Of a DNA stretch of 64,000 nt, positions 1 to 8,231 are shown in pieces. How positions within the stretch are numbered: position 1 is the stretch's first letter; every line of letters starts with the position of its first letter. The notes under the pieces are model-generated. The model was not told the DNA's origin, ran no database searches, and saw only the letters and a list, made by a program, of their open reading frames with translations. The translations under genes were made by a program, and so were the position numbers. This stretch comes from Nostoc sp. ATCC 53789 (lineage in GTDB: Bacteria; Cyanobacteriota; Cyanobacteriia; Cyanobacteriales; Nostocaceae), in the NCBI RefSeq assembly GCF_009873495.1, contig NZ_CP046703.1:1984001-2048000 (forward strand). Direction: 5' to 3'.

Positions 1-79
1 CGTTCTCTATGAGACGCTACGCTATCCACCAGTCGCTTAACCCTGTTCTGAATTCTGGCTCCTGACTCCTGAATTCTTG

Positions 80-595
80 TTAAAATATCTCAAAAAAAGC
101 ATCATCTAATTCATAACCCAGCATTTGAGCCATAGACTTTAACCGCGAGAGGCTAGGGATATCCTGCTGTTTGAGCCAATCACCTAAAACAAAGATTTTG
201 TGCATCAAAAATATTTCTAAGGCTTCAGGATTGTACTGAATGCCGTCTTGGGAACTGAACTGGTGTGGTACTAGCATGGCGGCATAACGAGCAAATTCTC
301 CAGCTTTCCAATCTAGTAAAAATGCTAACCAGGGGTATTTGGCATCTAGGCGCACAAACCACAGCCTTATTTCTGGAATTTCTGAGAGTTCCCGTGGATC
401 GCCAGGTTCAAGATCGTAATTGATATCAAAGCGTAGTTGCTGTTCATGGGATGCGGCCCCATCTTGCAGCATTTGTTCAATCACCGTTGAGGCAGGTGAC
501 AGATCCAGATTATTAATGAAGTCATTATTGAGTGCGATCGCAATTGTCTTTGACTCAGCAGCCACTTTCTTTTTGCTCAACTTTAGGATCGACAA
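80..595 (-). CDS. CRR6-like NdhI maturation factor (probable)
   Basis: A 171-residue soluble protein without signal peptide or membrane segment. Residues about 64-115 hold a conserved-looking block (DPRELSEIPEIRLWF, then RLDAKYPWLAFLLDWKAG) and the C-terminus ends SMAQMLGYELDDAFFEIF. I match this from memory to the cyanobacterial/plastid CRR6 family, whose members assist assembly of the NdhI subunit into the NDH-1 hydrophilic arm. That is family recall, not a search, so the function is probable rather than certain. The first about 55 residues are poorly conserved in character. It stands alone, with repeat-derived DNA on both sides. Confidence 0.6.
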   Translation of the reverse strand: MSILKLSKKKVAAESKTIAIALNNDFINNLDLSPASTVIEQMLQDGAASHEQQLRFDINYDLEPGDPRELSEIPEIRLWFVRLDAKYPWLAFLLDWKAGEFARYAAMLVPHQFSSQDGIQYNPEALEIFLMHKIFVLGDWLKQQDIPSLSRLKSMAQMLGYELDDAFFEIF

Positions 596-1250
596 TCTAC
601 AGTAGCAGCTTTCAGGGATTGACGCTACATTGACCTTGAGAAATTAATTGGTATTTACTAATACTTTTTTGCTAATGATTTTGGTCAACCTATACAAGTG
701 TTGGGTTGCGTTTCACTCCACTCAACCTACATAAATATATCTTTTAAAAAACTCTACGTTTCAGCATAGATCAGCTTTAGGACTCATATTTGATTTTTGA
801 ATAAGGGATTTCCAAGAAATAAATTATCGAACCACAGAGGCACAGAGAACACAGAGAGAGGGGAAATACAGAGGGTTTTTGCGTCAGTTTTGGCATATTT
901 TTTTATTTGGAAGTCCCTAAACTCCGTACAACTCAAAAAGCCTTCTTACCTATTGCCTCTTGCCTTCTTGCCTATTGCCTCTTGTCTCTAGGCAACACCT
1001 GCCGCAAAGTGGACATTTCCAGCAATTTTAAGTTAAAGTTGTAATGAGTTTGTTTTAGATTAAGGTCTGACAAAGTAGCCATCAGCAAGCAAAAAATAGA
1101 TCGTTATTTATCGCCACCTGTTACTTCCGAAGCATCACAAGCCAAAACACAAGTACAGGTAGAACAATGGTGTGCAATATTATTGCATATATTAAATAAA
1201 CAATAAAAATTGAAGTGGGAAAATTCCCTTAACAGTTAACAAGCTGTAAT
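596..1250. other. 655-bp gene-free stretch with repeats, upstream of furC
   Basis: Holds short interspersed repeats typical of Nostoc: a TTGGGTTGCGTTTC...CAACCTACAT stretch near 700-735, an ACAGAGGCACAGAGAACAC stretch near 832-852, and a TTGCCTCTTGCC-type tract at 924-990 that recurs inverted near 53802-53868. From 1048 to the TAA at 1204-1206 one forward frame is open (ends EQWCAILLHILNKQ) but has no ATG or GTG start, so it may be the tail of a lost gene. The furC promoter must lie in the last about 150 bases; I cannot name its elements. Confidence 0.5.
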
Positions 1251-1697
1251 ATGCAAAAACAAACAATTTCAACAAAACCAATTCGTTCTCTAGAAGATGC
1301 GCTAGATAGGTGTCAAATCTTGGGTATGCGCGTCAGTCGTCAGCGTCGTTTTATTCTGGAATTACTTTGGCAAGCAAATGAACATCTTTCTGCTAGAGAG
1401 ATTTACGATCGCTTGAACCAAGAAGGTAAAGAGATCGGCCATACCTCTGTTTATCAAAATTTAGAAGCATTATCCAGTCAAGGCATTATTGAATGTATTG
1501 AGCGCTGTGATGGGCGTTTATATGGCAATATAAGTGACTCTCACAGTCATATTAACTGTGTCGATACAAATCAAATTCTTGATGTTCATGTGGAACTACC
1601 AGAAGATTTGCTCCGCAAAATTGAAGAAGAAACAGGAGTGCGAATTACTGACTACAGTATTAACTTTGTTGGCTACCGTAACCCTGAAGAAGGGTAG
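1251..1697 (+). CDS. furC: Fur-family regulator, FurC/PerR type
   Basis: 148-residue Fur-superfamily metalloregulator. An N-terminal winged helix (about 15-90) contains GMRVSRQRRFILELLW and the recognition helix region IGHTSVYQNLEALSSQGII. The C-terminal dimer domain carries the metal-site segment DSHSHINC (about 94-101) and DVHVELP. There is no CxxC pair of the kind that binds structural zinc in many Fur and Zur proteins. That pattern and the N-terminus fit FurC, described in Anabaena as a PerR-like peroxide regulator. It is expected to bind A/T-rich operators with iron or manganese as corepressor. The ATG at 1251 follows an AT-rich leader with no strong Shine-Dalgarno. Subtype is inferred from recall of Anabaena FurC, not from alignment. 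Confidence 0.85.
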   Translation: MQKQTISTKPIRSLEDALDRCQILGMRVSRQRRFILELLWQANEHLSAREIYDRLNQEGKEIGHTSVYQNLEALSSQGIIECIERCDGRLYGNISDSHSHINCVDTNQILDVHVELPEDLLRKIEEETGVRITDYSINFVGYRNPEEG

Positions 1698-1732
1698 GGA
1701 GCAGGGGAGCAGGGGAGCAGAGAGCAGGGGAC

Positions 1733-1796
1733 AAGGGGACAAGAGGTGAGAACTTGAAACAAGTCTTTCCCCTTGTCCCCAATTCTCCTTGTCCCC
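1733..1796 (+). repeat. 64-bp hairpin repeat, copy 1 of 3
   Basis: Begins AAGGGGACAAGAGGTGAG and ends CTCCTTGTCCCC. It is identical base for base to 6818-6881 and 21394-21457, all in the same orientation. The ends are partly self-complementary (GGGGACAAG against CTTGTCCCC). Here it lies between furC and the convergent NACHT gene, where it could act as a terminator. Confidence 0.9.
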
Positions 1797-1822
1797 TTGT
1801 CCTCTTCCCAATGCCCAATTCC

Positions 1823-4800
1823 CTATTCCTCAATAGAGTTATCGCCAAAAACTGTTTCATCATCGACATCATCATCGTAGAAACCTACGGGTAAAATTGT
1901 GCCTTCGGAGCTTTCAATTAGCCCGCTCACAGGGGGTTTATTCCAATTTTTATCTGTGTTTGGCGTAATTTGGACGGTGTTTAAGAAGGGTTGTTGCGAT
2001 GAGCGCAAATTTTTCAGTCTTTGAAACGACTCTTTAGAGAAAAAAGCACCATTATCAGCAGCTAATTTTTTGCCAGCCTCAGTAAGGATGGCATCAAAGA
2101 AGCAAGCTTTGGTGAGATCGGCCGAATTAAGATTTGCTCCGGTAAGGTTAGCTTGTTGAAGATTTGCACCTGTCAAGTTTGCCTGTTCGAGGTTTACGTC
2201 TGTAAGGTTAGCTTGTTGAAGGTTTGCACCTGTCAGATTAGCCTGTTGCAAATTGGCTCCAGCCAAATTAGTTCCAATTAACTCCGCATTGGATAAGTTT
2301 GTCTGCTCAAGATTTACCCCAGTTAACATTACTTGCAACAAAGAGGCTCCCGATAAATTGAGTCCAGCCAGAGACTTGATTCGGGTTGCAAAGGCACTTT
2401 TGTGGAGAACGCTTGTTCTCGCAATTAGCGCACTTAAAGCCTCTGGATTGAATTCTGCTAAATTGAGCGGATTCCCACAAGGCCAAAAAGGGATTTTGGT
2501 TTCTCGGTAACAAGCACAAAGCAATAAAAATACATTCAATCCCACCGCAGCATTGACTTGCTCAACATTCACGGGGTTTTGTAGTGTGTGGAAATGAGTC
2601 CAAGCTTTATGGGCTATCCCTTCATCTAACCAATAGCCTTGACAGTAAGCACGCCAGAAAGACAAAAGACGTTGAAATAAAACTTCAAAAGAAAACTTGT
2701 GCTTTTGTTCGCGGCGTAAAATTGCGATCGCCAATTCTTCAATTTCCTGGCTCAATATTCCATAACCTAGTAAATTGTAAATATGCTGGGCAACGCTATT
2801 GGGAGAATCAAGTACAAAAGTGAGAGAACCATAAGCCTCATTTTGGCACTGAGTTAATAATTTCAACTCAGCAGTCACAGCCTTAGCACAAAGAAATTCT
2901 CCTAACTTAATATGCGAAAACTCAATTAAACTAGTTTTTTCTGGGCTTTCTAAGTCCCGAATTTTAAAATAAAATCCTGGTAGAGTGTTAAATTCACCAG
3001 CCAAATTAATTTGATGACGTTGTGAATGTAAAATTTTCAGAGCGATCGCTTGCATTTGATCGAGTAAATCTTGGGGATGACGATTAGCAAGTAAATTAGC
3101 GATCGCTTCTGGAGTCCGGTGGATATGAGCCGATCCTGAGCGCAGCAGCATCGTTTTAATCCCACCAGTTAGCGGATAACCCAACAACCATCGACTTAAG
3201 CGGTGATAAATTTCCCATAGTACAGAAGACTTTGGGGTATTAACAGCTAGTTGTAATACTTCATCATTTAGCAGTCCTTCGCGGTGTAAAATCCCCAATA
3301 AATGCAACATTAGGGGTTGACGAACAAGGGTAGATAATTCTGAAAACCTTGATTGGCTGGCAAATAAGCCTGACTGTTTTAAGAATGTAAAGAAATTTTG
3401 AGCGATCGCCAACGATTGTACTTTTGCCCACTGCTGAAACCATTGTTTGAATTCGTCCACATCCAACGGTTGAATGATAATTCGCTTCAATGATAGGGGG
3501 ATCTCTGGGGCGATTTCCTGTAATGTTGTTGAGCGGCTCGTTAATACAATTTTGTGTCTATGTTGAGATTGGAAGTTCAGTAGTTGCTGAACAAAAATTG
3601 CTTTTGCCCTTACACCATAAGCAGAAGGGGGCAGTTCATCCAAACCATCCAGTAGCAACAGACAAGGAATATTTTCTTGCTCTAACCAGGTTGAAAGATT
3701 AACATCAAAAGCAGAATTTAGAGTTTCGATTAAAGTTTTGCCATATTTTACATCCCTTAACCTAATTACTATAGGCATCCAAATAGGGTAAACTTCTTGC
3801 GCTATCTCTGCTGCCCAGAGTTGGCAAAAACTGGTTTTTCCAAAACCAGGTTCCGACTCAATGACAGCGATCGTTTCTAAATCAGCTAGCTGTTGCTGTG
3901 CCCATGTTTTTAAATCAACTGACTTAACAGCTTTTTTATCCACATCAGAAATACTTTCCTCTATTGGTAAGCCTTTTTGTGGCACATAGATATCCTTGAG
4001 GGTAAAGGATTCTATAAGTAAAGGCATACTGAGGTTTTTAATCAAACTTGCACGGTAATGTTCTCGGTGCAAGTCAATTTTCTCACCAACTGTAGCACCA
4101 GCTTCTGGAGCGATAAAACTGGGGGCTAATGAAATTCCTAAACGGAAAAACTTTTGCAGTTGGGCTAAAGGGGCAGCATTTTCAGTAACCACTACGAGTA
4201 TGTCACCAGGAAGTGAGTGAACTAAACGCTGTGTTAAGAGTTTAGCTTCATATTCTTCTGCACCATTGGCAACAAACCAAGCGATGACAGCATGATTTAT
4301 TTGTTGCACTAGTAAAGAATCTGCAACCAGAGACAGTGCTTGTTCCGCTTGTGTATCAGTTAATTTACCTGGGCTGAGAGTTTTCAGCAATCCTTGCAAT
4401 TGCGAATCTTGGAGGATGAGTTTACCAACGTCTTCTTTAAGTACTTGTGCTTGGATTGGTATACTTGCCCGATCTAACCACGGTCTTTTTAGGCTTGCTT
4501 CCTGCTCTAGAATTGCTTGCAAAGCCTGGAGATAGGCAATTTGGAACGCTAGCCATGTGCCCTCGTTACGTTTTAACGGTTTTTTCTGGCTGAGGCTACG
4601 CAACAGGTTTTGTGTTAACTGCGAAATCAGACTGATTTCTTCCCAAACAATCCCTAAAGGCAGTTCTAAAACCTCAACCAAGGTACAGATATCAAAAGGC
4701 ATGAGGCTTTTGACTTCCATATCCTGAACAATTCGGTAGGCAATACCTGCCAATTGCCCCGCCGAAAATCCTCTGATTTGATTGATTGCGATATAGCGTT

Positions 4801-4831
4801 CCGCTAACCAGTTCCGAATACTCAAGTTCAT
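1823..4831 (-). CDS. NACHT-domain NTPase with C-terminal pentapeptide repeats
   Basis: A 1002-residue STAND-class protein. Residues 1-120 and 120-300 are helical and match no effector domain I recognise. The NACHT module follows: Walker A GFGKTS at 329-334, Walker B LLLLDGLDEL at 391-400, sensor LTSRS at 430-434, then helical regions to about 800. Residues about 821-915 are A(N/D)Lxx pentapeptide repeats (GANLQQANLTGANL type), which fold as a right-handed beta-helix. An acidic tail (DDDVDDE) ends it. STAND NTPases oligomerise on ligand sensing and act in signalling, cell death or antiphage defence; which applies here cannot be told. It is divergently arranged with the DUF3685 gene, 145 bp away, and has no partner gene on its strand. 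Confidence 0.85.
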   Translation of the reverse strand: MNLSIRNWLAERYIAINQIRGFSAGQLAGIAYRIVQDMEVKSLMPFDICTLVEVLELPLGIVWEEISLISQLTQNLLRSLSQKKPLKRNEGTWLAFQIAYLQALQAILEQEASLKRPWLDRASIPIQAQVLKEDVGKLILQDSQLQGLLKTLSPGKLTDTQAEQALSLVADSLLVQQINHAVIAWFVANGAEEYEAKLLTQRLVHSLPGDILVVVTENAAPLAQLQKFFRLGISLAPSFIAPEAGATVGEKIDLHREHYRASLIKNLSMPLLIESFTLKDIYVPQKGLPIEESISDVDKKAVKSVDLKTWAQQQLADLETIAVIESEPGFGKTSFCQLWAAEIAQEVYPIWMPIVIRLRDVKYGKTLIETLNSAFDVNLSTWLEQENIPCLLLLDGLDELPPSAYGVRAKAIFVQQLLNFQSQHRHKIVLTSRSTTLQEIAPEIPLSLKRIIIQPLDVDEFKQWFQQWAKVQSLAIAQNFFTFLKQSGLFASQSRFSELSTLVRQPLMLHLLGILHREGLLNDEVLQLAVNTPKSSVLWEIYHRLSRWLLGYPLTGGIKTMLLRSGSAHIHRTPEAIANLLANRHPQDLLDQMQAIALKILHSQRHQINLAGEFNTLPGFYFKIRDLESPEKTSLIEFSHIKLGEFLCAKAVTAELKLLTQCQNEAYGSLTFVLDSPNSVAQHIYNLLGYGILSQEIEELAIAILRREQKHKFSFEVLFQRLLSFWRAYCQGYWLDEGIAHKAWTHFHTLQNPVNVEQVNAAVGLNVFLLLCACYRETKIPFWPCGNPLNLAEFNPEALSALIARTSVLHKSAFATRIKSLAGLNLSGASLLQVMLTGVNLEQTNLSNAELIGTNLAGANLQQANLTGANLQQANLTDVNLEQANLTGANLQQANLTGANLNSADLTKACFFDAILTEAGKKLAADNGAFFSKESFQRLKNLRSSQQPFLNTVQITPNTDKNWNKPPVSGLIESSEGTILPVGFYDDDVDDETVFGDNSIEE

Positions 4832-4976
4832 TTAATTACACAGTGACAGCTGCTTATGGCAATTATGATCGATTTATTCAGTTTGCAAAAACAGGTAACA
4901 ATAGGTGGAGACAAAGTTTTGTATCAAAGCTGTTTTCTGATTGGTAAAAAACAGTGCTTGTGTAATTGAGTAGACT

Positions 4977-6752
4977 ATGAGCGATCGCCCTTTAAAATTA
5001 TTGTTATTCGACCAAGACCCAATTTTTCGTTTGGGATTACGGGTAGCTTTGGAAGCAATTCCTAACCTGGAAGTAACAGGAGTAGTAGAAAGTGATACCA
5101 CTGCCTTGCAGATTTTAGCAGAAATTGCCCAAGAAGACCCTAAACAGGTGAATTTGGTCGTTTTGGAATTCGGTAATGGTCGCTCCATCACCAGCCAGCA
5201 GCTAGGTTTACAATTCTGTCGGCAACTCAAAGCCTTATATCCCAACCTGCCAATTCTGCTTCTTAGTTCTGTGCAAGAACAAGGACTGCTATTAGCGGCG
5301 AAATCTATTGGTGTAAATGGCTACTGCCCCAAGGGTACACCACTTCCTGAGTTAGTCGCTGCTATGCAAGAAGTTGCAGATGGTGGTGAATATTGGTTTC
5401 GAAACAGGGAAGCGATCGCAACTCCTCACTCCTCACTCCCTATTAGAGATGCGATTAATCGCGTCTCTCCCAACTCCCCACTCCCTTTTTATAGACAGCG
5501 AAATAATTTACGTTTGTCAGGAATTGGTTACATTGAAGCTACCCTAGCCGCAGTCACAGCACAATTACAAGTTCCTGGATTAGCAGTATTAGATCGGGCA
5601 GTTTTAGCTGGACAGAGGCGAGAACTGCTAGCGGCTCGTTGGTTGCTAGATCGGTTGTTAGTTTCATCACAAGAAAGGCAAGAGGAAGATATTCCGGGTG
5701 CTGATGAGCCACCTCTTACCCCTTCATTGAGTAGTGCCATTCAGCCACGGCAAACTGTTTTACCTTTACTTAGTATAGGAACACTACAATTTAACTTGTT
5801 TGCATCTTGCATTACCAAGCTTCAATTTCCTTTACGAAATGTCACAGATATCCCTTTAGAAATTGACATCTTTCGTGAAGATAAAAAGCGGGAATTGCTT
5901 TATCTTATCCTGCAAAAATTGACTGAACAATTGGATGAATTGCGTGCTTCTCAACTTGATGTAAATCAATTGTATGAGGTAAAAAATATATTATTGCGCG
6001 ATTTATGGGAAGTAGCAATTACAGATTTTTTTGGAAAATTTTCTCAAATAAAAATAGGGAATCAAAATATAGGAATTGTTAATTTTTTGCTGCAAAATAT
6101 AGAAGTTGTGCAAAGAGATATTCTCAACAAGATTCCGCTAGTTTTTGAGTTATATTCTTATTTAATTTTTCAAACAGAATTGAGAATTGATAATACGTCA
6201 TATCCTGTATTAGGGACTGAAGCAAAGTCCCAAGCATTAATGATTTTAGAAAACTTGTTGATTCAGGTAGCGAATGGAGTTGTGCAACCACTGTTAAATT
6301 CTTTAGCAGATGTGGAAATCATGAAGCAAAATTTATATTGCAGGGAATTTATTTCCACCAGAGAAATTGAACGTTTTAGAAATGATTTATCGTGGAAGTA
6401 TCGTCTAATTAATTATATAGAGGAGCCGAAAGCAGTTTTTGAAAGTCGCTATGATCTATTTGTTATTGCCCCTCGTGGTATTGCCAAAGCTTCAGTTTAT
6501 GCTCCTCGGAATCAGGAGTTAGCAAAACTTTCTAATATTCCTTTAATAGTGACTTTACTTTTAGAATTTAGTGATGCGATCACACCGCGTTTAAAATCAC
6601 TATTATCTTTTTTAGGTAGCGGTATAGTCTTCATCCTTACCCAAATAATTGGTCGTGGTTTAGGTTTAATCGGTCGTGGTATTCTTCAAGGTATTGGTAG
6701 CGTTTCGTTACTAGAAAAGAATCTGAGACGAAATAGCGATCGCACTAAGTGA
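4977..6752 (+). CDS. Pseudo-receiver plus DUF3685 (Ycf55-like) protein
   Basis: 591 residues. Residues 1-135 resemble a NarL-type receiver: acidic pair D12/D14 (LLLFDQDP), LLLSS near 88-92 and the conserved lysine in CPKGTP near 119. The phospho-acceptor position, normally Asp, is E64 (LVVLEFG), so it is probably not phosphorylated. The rest (about 190-530) matches the cyanobacterial/red-plastid DUF3685, Ycf55-like family, whose function is not established. The C-terminus holds hydrophobic, Gly-rich segments (IPLIVTLLLEF; GSGIVFILTQIIGRGLGLIG) that may contact the membrane. About 25 residues near 150-175 are encoded by repeat DNA (5421-5490), including a palindrome. It sits upstream of the phytol-kinase-like gene on the same strand. 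Confidence 0.8.
   Translation: MSDRPLKLLLFDQDPIFRLGLRVALEAIPNLEVTGVVESDTTALQILAEIAQEDPKQVNLVVLEFGNGRSITSQQLGLQFCRQLKALYPNLPILLLSSVQEQGLLLAAKSIGVNGYCPKGTPLPELVAAMQEVADGGEYWFRNREAIATPHSSLPIRDAINRVSPNSPLPFYRQRNNLRLSGIGYIEATLAAVTAQLQVPGLAVLDRAVLAGQRRELLAARWLLDRLLVSSQERQEEDIPGADEPPLTPSLSSAIQPRQTVLPLLSIGTLQFNLFASCITKLQFPLRNVTDIPLEIDIFREDKKRELLYLILQKLTEQLDELRASQLDVNQLYEVKNILLRDLWEVAITDFFGKFSQIKIGNQNIGIVNFLLQNIEVVQRDILNKIPLVFELYSYLIFQTELRIDNTSYPVLGTEAKSQALMILENLLIQVANGVVQPLLNSLADVEIMKQNLYCREFISTREIERFRNDLSWKYRLINYIEEPKAVFESRYDLFVIAPRGIAKASVYAPRNQELAKLSNIPLIVTLLLEFSDAITPRLKSLLSFLGSGIVFILTQIIGRGLGLIGRGILQGIGSVSLLEKNLRRNSDRTK
5421..5490. repeat. In-frame repeat inside the DUF3685 gene
   Basis: ACTCCTCACTCC-type runs flank the near-palindrome AGAGATGCGATTAATCGCGT at 5445-5464 (palindrome to 5468). 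This matches the class of AGACGCG(N)CGCGTCT interspersed palindromes seen at 53984-54003. It encodes a Ser/Pro-rich linker between the pseudo-receiver and the rest of the protein and keeps the frame open. Confidence 0.75.
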
Positions 6753-6817
6753 AGAAGGAAGGGGGCAGGGGAGCAGGGAGCAGGGGGAGATGAGGGAGAC
6801 AAGGAGGATAAGGGGAC

Positions 6818-6881
6818 AAGGGGACAAGAGGTGAGAACTTGAAACAAGTCTTTCCCCTTGTCCCCAATTCTCCTTGTCCCC
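6818..6881 (+). repeat. 64-bp hairpin repeat, copy 2 of 3
   Basis: Identical to 1733-1796. It lies in the spacer between the DUF3685 gene and the phytol-kinase-like gene, preceded by GGGAGCAGGGGG runs and followed by CCCAATGCCCAATGCC runs, as at the other copies. Confidence 0.9.
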
Positions 6882-6937
6882 AAGTCCTCTTCCCAATGCC
6901 CAATGCCCCATGCCCAATACCCAATGACAAATGACAA

Positions 6938-7657
6938 ATGACAAATGACTTTATCGGACTAGCAATTTCTTATATTTACGCGATTAGTTTGCTTGTGATT
7001 GGCGAGGGACTGCGTAGGCTGTTTGGTGTAAAGCCGGATTTGACCCGCAAGGTAATCCATATTGGTGCAGGGATGTGGGTTTTCGGTGTCCTGCTATTGT
7101 TTAATCGCTGGGAAATCGGAATTATACCTTTTGCCACCTTTATAGGGCTTAACTACCTGTTCTACCGCTACCGATTCATTGGGGCAATGGATACTCAGGA
7201 TAGCTCACCTGGTACAGTTTATTTCGCTATCTCAGTGACATTGCTTTTCGGGCTACTGTGGCGACCAGACGGGCCAGTAGATAGCGTTGCGATCGCTGTT
7301 GCTGGGATAATGGCGATGACCTGGGGTGATGCACTAGCAGCATTAATCGGTAGACGCTTCGGGCAGCATAAATACCAAGTAGGAAATTCAGTGCGTTCCT
7401 GGGAAGGTTCGGCAGCAATGTTTGTGGCGAGTACGGTAGTGATTTTCTTGGTGCTGTTGCTGCTACCTGGTTCATCACTAAGTCCTCTAGGAACGCCTTT
7501 AACTTTAGGGTTAGCATTGTTGACAGCGGTGGTAGCTGCTACTTTCGCCACCCTAGTAGAGGCAGTCTCACCCCACGGCACAGATAACCTCAGTGTGCCT
7601 TTAGTCACGGCTGGCGTGGTGTGGGTAATAAAACAAAATCTTCACCTGTTCTCTTAG
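6938..7657 (+). CDS. Phytol/dolichol-kinase-type membrane protein (VTE5/SEC59 family)
   Basis: 239 residues, almost entirely hydrophobic, with about seven membrane segments. The motifs [13 protein letters not shown] (about 35-47), [16 protein letters not shown] (about 129-144) and [11 protein letters not shown] (about 153-163) are those of CTP-dependent lipid-alcohol kinases related to dolichol kinase, phytol kinase VTE5 and cytidylyltransferases. In cyanobacteria such proteins phosphorylate phytol released from chlorophyll, feeding tocopherol and chlorophyll re-synthesis; the exact substrate here is inferred. The ATG start lies inside a run of ATGACAA heptamers (6924-6949), so neighbouring ATGs are in other frames; only 6938 opens the gene. 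Confidence 0.75.
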   Translation: MTNDFIGLAISYIYAISLLVIGEGLRRLFGVKPDLTRKVIHIGAGMWVFGVLLLFNRWEIGIIPFATFIGLNYLFYRYRFIGAMDTQDSSPGTVYFAISVTLLFGLLWRPDGPVDSVAIAVAGIMAMTWGDALAALIGRRFGQHKYQVGNSVRSWEGSAAMFVASTVVIFLVLLLLPGSSLSPLGTPLTLGLALLTAVVAATFATLVEAVSPHGTDNLSVPLVTAGVVWVIKQNLHLFS

Positions 7658-7674
7658 AATTTTCAAAATTCCGT

Positions 7675-7912
7675 GTTCAAAGGTGCAACTTTCGTGTTCA
7701 AAGGTGCAACTTCCGTGTTCAAAAGTGCAACTTCCGCGTTCAAAGGTGCAACTTCCGCGTTCAGAGGTGCAACTTCCGCGTTCAGAGGTGCAACTTCCGT
7801 GTTCAGAGGCTCAACTTCCGAGTTCAGAGGTGCAACTTCCGAGTTCAGAGGCTCAACTTCCGAGTTCAGAGGCTCAACTTTCGTGTTCAGAGGCTCAACT
7901 TCCGAGTTCAGA
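7675..7912 (+). repeat. Tandem array: 11 copies of a 21-bp unit plus a 7-bp partial
   Basis: Units run GTTCAGAGGTGCAACTTCCG plus one variable base, repeated head to tail 11 times (7675-7905), then GTTCAGA. Early copies read GTTCAAAGGTGC, late copies GTTCAGAGGCTC, so variants are sorted along the array. Because 21 is divisible by three and the unit lacks stops, all three forward frames stay open for about 300 bases. No start with a convincing ribosome site opens any of them, so I treat it as non-coding. The array starts 18 bp after the upstream stop codon. Confidence 0.92.
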
Positions 7913-7980
7913 GCTAGACGTAGCGACTGTCTTAAAAGTCAAGCGATCGTTAACAAAAAAACGTGGGTTGGAGCATTGAC

Positions 7981-8107
7981 GCAACAGAGGAACGCTGCGC
8001 TAGATTCGGCGGTGTCTGGTACGGGCTAGAAGACTTATGGCTTGTAGTCTAGATAGTCAAAGCCCGCACCAGACACTCCGCTTCGCCGCCGAATCTTCCT
8101 CGGTTGC
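7981..8107. repeat. Long imperfect inverted repeat beside the IS110 gene
   Basis: Left arm 7981-8027 (GCAACAGAGGAA...GATTCGGCG...GTGTCTGGT) pairs with right arm 8061-8107 (ACCAGACAC...CGCCGAATC...TTCCTCGGTTGC), with a few bulges. The loop holds a second short pairing (CTAGAAGACT with AGTCTAG). It lies about 125 bp beyond the transposase stop codon. It is either an independent fold-back element or part of the structured non-coding end of the insertion sequence. Confidence 0.65.
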
Positions 8108-8231
8108 TGGATTTCTCGTGTAGGCAAAAACAGCATGAAAAATTTACCCCAGTTATAGGGGAGCATCAATGCGGATGCCGTACATTGCTGGCTCTGGGCA
8201 TCAAGCAAAGTATAAAAAGGTTGACTTGTGA

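Noticed and set aside
797..991. 64-codon frame in the region before furC
   Set aside because: Consists of ACAGAGGCACAGAG and TTGCCTCTTGCC repeats.
1048..1206. Open stretch before furC (ends LLHILNKQ)
   Set aside because: No ATG or GTG start; at most the tail of a lost gene.
7675..7912. Possible CRISPR array in the 21-bp repeats
   Set aside because: Units are directly adjacent without spacers, and no cas gene is present.
7621..8029. Overlapping open frames of 98-118 codons across the tandem array
   Set aside because: They are open only because the unit is 21 bp and stop-free; no ribosome site or family resemblance.
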